Assembly: GCA_900771035.1 (NCBI GenBank)
Contig: CAAGML010000138.1
Span: 1-7,252 of the forward strand
Reading direction: 5' to 3'
Source of the DNA: Bacteroidales bacterium
GTDB taxonomy: Bacteria > Bacteroidota > Bacteroidia > Bacteroidales > Paludibacteraceae
DNA length: 7,252 nucleotides
In this document: one piece after another, positions 5,550 through 7,252 of the stretch
How positions within the stretch are numbered: position 1 is the first letter of the stretch
Layout: every line of letters starts with the position of its first letter
Position numbers and translations under genes: made by a program
The notes under the pieces: generated by a model
Database searches by the model: none
Seen by the model: the letters and a program-made list of their open reading frames with translations, nothing else
What the model was told of the DNA's origin: nothing

Positions 5550-6695
5550 TTATTTAATGTATTCTGATGTTATCACTCTTGTTTCGGCATCACACGCCAC
5601 ATACTCCCCGTATGTCGGTTTCTCGATGTACGCCATTCTTCCAAGCACCTTTTCAATAACGTCACTCATCTCCAAGAACCCAATCCTGTCTTCTAAGAAA
5701 GCAGCCACCACGACCTCATTTGCGGCATTCAGCACGCAAGGCACGTTTCCTCCTCTCTTCAACGCCTCAAATGCCAATCCCAAGTTCTTGAATCTCTCAA
5801 TATCAGGTTTCTCGAACGTCAGGTTATTAACCATTCCAAAATCCATACGCTCAATCTTCGAGTCTATTCTGTCAGGGTAGGAGAGTGCATACTGTATAGG
5901 CAACCTCATGTCCGGCATACCCATCTGTGCTTTTATCGACCCATCCACAAACTGGACCATCGAGTGTATTATTGATTGAGGATGAACAACAACATCAATC
6001 CTGTCAGCCTTCACGTCAAAAAGCCACCGAGCCTCCATCACCTCGAAACCTTTGTTCATCAGTGATGCCGAGTCAATGGTTATCTTAGGTCCCATCTTCC
6101 ATGTCGGATGTTTCAATGCGTCAGCAGCTTTGACATGCCTCAACTCCTCAATACTCATTTTCCTGAATGGTCCTCCCGATGCTGTTATGATGAGTTTCTC
6201 AACTTCTCTATCCTTCTCGCCAACTAAACATTGGAAAATCGCCCCATGCTCTGAGTCAACCGGCACAATTGCCGCATGGTATCTTGCAGCCAACTCCGTT
6301 ATCATCTCTCCTGCCACAACCAGTGTCTCTTTGTTTGCCAACGCAATCCTCTTTCCTGCCTTTATTGCGGCTATAGTTGACCTCAACCCTGCATAGCCAA
6401 CCATTGCAGTGACCACTGTGTCAACGCATTTCATTTCCACCACTTGGTCAATAGCCTCACTTCCCGCAAAAACCTTTATCGGCAAATCACTCAAAGCCTC
6501 TTTGACTTTCCCGTAATGTGCCTCATTGTTGATTACCACAATCTCTGGCTGAAATTCCCTTGCCTGTGCTATGAGTTTTTCCGCACTGTTGTTCGCCACA
6601 AGTGCATAAACCTCGTATCTGTCAGGATGCCATTTTACTACATCCAAGGTCTGACATCCTATTGACCCTGTCGAACCTAATATCGCAAGTTTCAT
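5550..6695 (-). CDS. dxr: 1-deoxy-D-xylulose 5-phosphate reductoisomerase
   Basis: The enzyme converts 1-deoxy-D-xylulose 5-phosphate to 2-C-methyl-D-erythritol 4-phosphate with NADPH and a divalent metal, the first committed step of the MEP isoprenoid pathway, in the cytoplasm. The 381-residue product has the NADPH motif GSTGSIG at 7-13, the metal ligands Asp147, Glu149 (VDSEH) and Glu218, the substrate residues Ser173 (TASGG), Asn214 and Lys215 (LMNKGFE), and the flexible lid HPTWKMG at 196-202 with Trp199 and Met201. Length and motif order are normal for the family. Its ATG overlaps the stop codon of the upstream gene in an ATGA arrangement, and its own stop abuts the rseP start, indicating translational coupling. 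The seven-A run just before the start is discussed as a finding. Confidence 0.98.
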   Translation of the reverse strand: MKLAILGSTGSIGCQTLDVVKWHPDRYEVYALVANNSAEKLIAQAREFQPEIVVINNEAHYGKVKEALSDLPIKVFAGSEAIDQVVEMKCVDTVVTAMVGYAGLRSTIAAIKAGKRIALANKETLVVAGEMITELAARYHAAIVPVDSEHGAIFQCLVGEKDREVEKLIITASGGPFRKMSIEELRHVKAADALKHPTWKMGPKITIDSASLMNKGFEVMEARWLFDVKADRIDVVVHPQSIIHSMVQFVDGSIKAQMGMPDMRLPIQYALSYPDRIDSKIERMDFGMVNNLTFEKPDIERFKNLGLAFEALKRGGNVPCVLNAANEVVVAAFLEDRIGFLEMSDVIEKVLGRMAYIEKPTYGEYVACDAETRVITSEYIK

Positions 6696-7150
6696 CTTTT
6701 TTTCTCTGTGTTTTTCGCTTCAAACTCTTCCCTGAAAGCCTTTTCCCTCTCTGACGCGTCAATCTTCAGTTCTTTGTTCCTTGATATTATTGATGTGTCT
6801 GCCTCAGGAATGCTGTCAACTTCAATCTCCCCCGCAATAACCATTTTTATGTTCATCAATTGTTGTTCCGCCAACTCAATCTCTCTTGTCAAAGAGTCCA
6901 TCCTCGCACCTTGCTCAATCACCTCTCTGTGAATCCTTGCGCTCTCAAATCCTGGCAGATAGTTCTTGATAGGTGTCGCAAACAATATTATAGAGGTGAT
7001 TGTCAGCACAATGATTATAAGAAGTCCGATAAAGTTTATAAGTCCAAGCCATGACAAATGTATGTTGTATTTCTCGGTGAGCGTATGCTCATCAATCACC
7101 ACAACATTGTACTTGATTTTTAGCTTGTCTAATATCTCCTTGAACTTCAT
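6692..7150 (-). CDS. Single-pass membrane protein with coiled coil, like the N-terminus of an M23-type protein
   Basis: The 152-residue product has a short N-terminal cytoplasmic segment (1-33, including KIKYNVVVIDEHTLTEKYNI), one membrane helix at about 35-58, a YLPGFES motif at 64-70, and a periplasmic tail. The tail has heptad-like Leu/Ile spacing at about 75-108 and ends in a Glu/Lys-rich stretch. The N-terminal half resembles, from memory, the start of Bacteroidales proteins of about 300 residues that sit before dxr and carry a C-terminal M23 (LytM) peptidase domain; here that domain is absent. There is no frameshift remnant: the next bases are the dxr start, overlapping by four. The protein is therefore probably a genuine short version, perhaps a scaffold or partner rather than a hydrolase. 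No catalytic His or Asp motif is present. The start at 7150 follows AT-rich sequence without a Shine-Dalgarno. Function is unknown. Confidence 0.8.
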   Translation of the reverse strand: MKFKEILDKLKIKYNVVVIDEHTLTEKYNIHLSWLGLINFIGLLIIIVLTITSIILFATPIKNYLPGFESARIHREVIEQGARMDSLTREIELAEQQLMNIKMVIAGEIEVDSIPEADTSIISRNKELKIDASEREKAFREEFEAKNTEKKR

Positions 7151-7158
7151 TGTCTTAA

Positions 7159-7252
7159 GGTGAGTTTTATAAATTCATTTTGAGGGTTTTTGAAGTTTAT
7201 TTATCACTTATCTTTGTATTTCTAACATAACGGTGAATTTATAGAACTCACC
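7159..7252. repeat. Small foldback element upstream of the operon
   Basis: The left arm 7159-7177 (GGTGAGTTTTATAAATTCA) is the reverse complement of 7234-7252 with a single mismatch in 19. The loop is 56 bases. The right arm plus adjoining bases (7229-7252) is identical to 55-78. It begins 8 bases before the start codon of the 152-residue membrane protein, so if the operon is transcribed through it the messenger would carry a long stem just before the first gene. On the plus strand TATCTTTG (7209-7216) inside the loop fits the TAnnTTTG -7 box, pointing out of the window. The window ends exactly at the outer end of the arm, so I cannot see what lies beyond. Confidence 0.75.

Overview
The window looks like chromosomal DNA from a Bacteroidota bacterium, most likely order Bacteroidales. 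I base this on four things seen in the sequence: an LDH-type malate dehydrogenase whose promoter-like box (TAACTTTG) fits the Bacteroidetes TAnnTTTG -7 consensus; AT-rich leaders with no clear Shine-Dalgarno sequence; a membrane protein / dxr / rseP cluster of the kind I recall from this order; and intergenic repeats of a type common there. A genus cannot be given from sequence reading alone.

Layout. Positions 1 to about 1250 hold no convincing gene and are dense with repeats. They contain one copy of a short TATA-centred repeat (55-78), two 84-bp direct repeats (82-165 and 1108-1191, 77 of 84 identical), an 847-bp structure bounded by perfect 23-bp inverted repeats (177-1023), and a double-hairpin REP-like sequence (1045-1089). 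Inside the 847-bp structure is a second, concentric set of inverted arms carrying ten copies of AATTGTAAC, five in each direction. No transposase is present. From 1250 to 7150 all genes lie on the minus strand. In transcription order they are: a single-pass membrane protein of 152 residues (7150-6692), dxr (6695-5550), rseP (5549-4131), a Uup-like ABC-F ATPase (4126-2348), then mdh (2247-1306), which has its own promoter-like sequence and ends in a strong intrinsic terminator (1250-1282). The end of the window (7159-7252) is a small foldback repeat whose right arm is the same sequence as 55-78.

How the genes work together. The first four genes are tightly packed (4-base overlap, 0-base gap, 4-base gap) and are probably one transcript covering envelope and isoprenoid functions: a membrane-anchored coiled-coil protein, the first committed step of the MEP isoprenoid pathway, a site-2 intramembrane protease, and a ribosome-associated ABC-F ATPase. 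mdh is a separate central-metabolism unit. The most interesting parts are the nested foldback element, the family of related TATA-centred inverted ends scattered through both flanks, and the 152-residue protein, which resembles only the N-terminal part of a longer M23-peptidase-type protein I expect at this locus.
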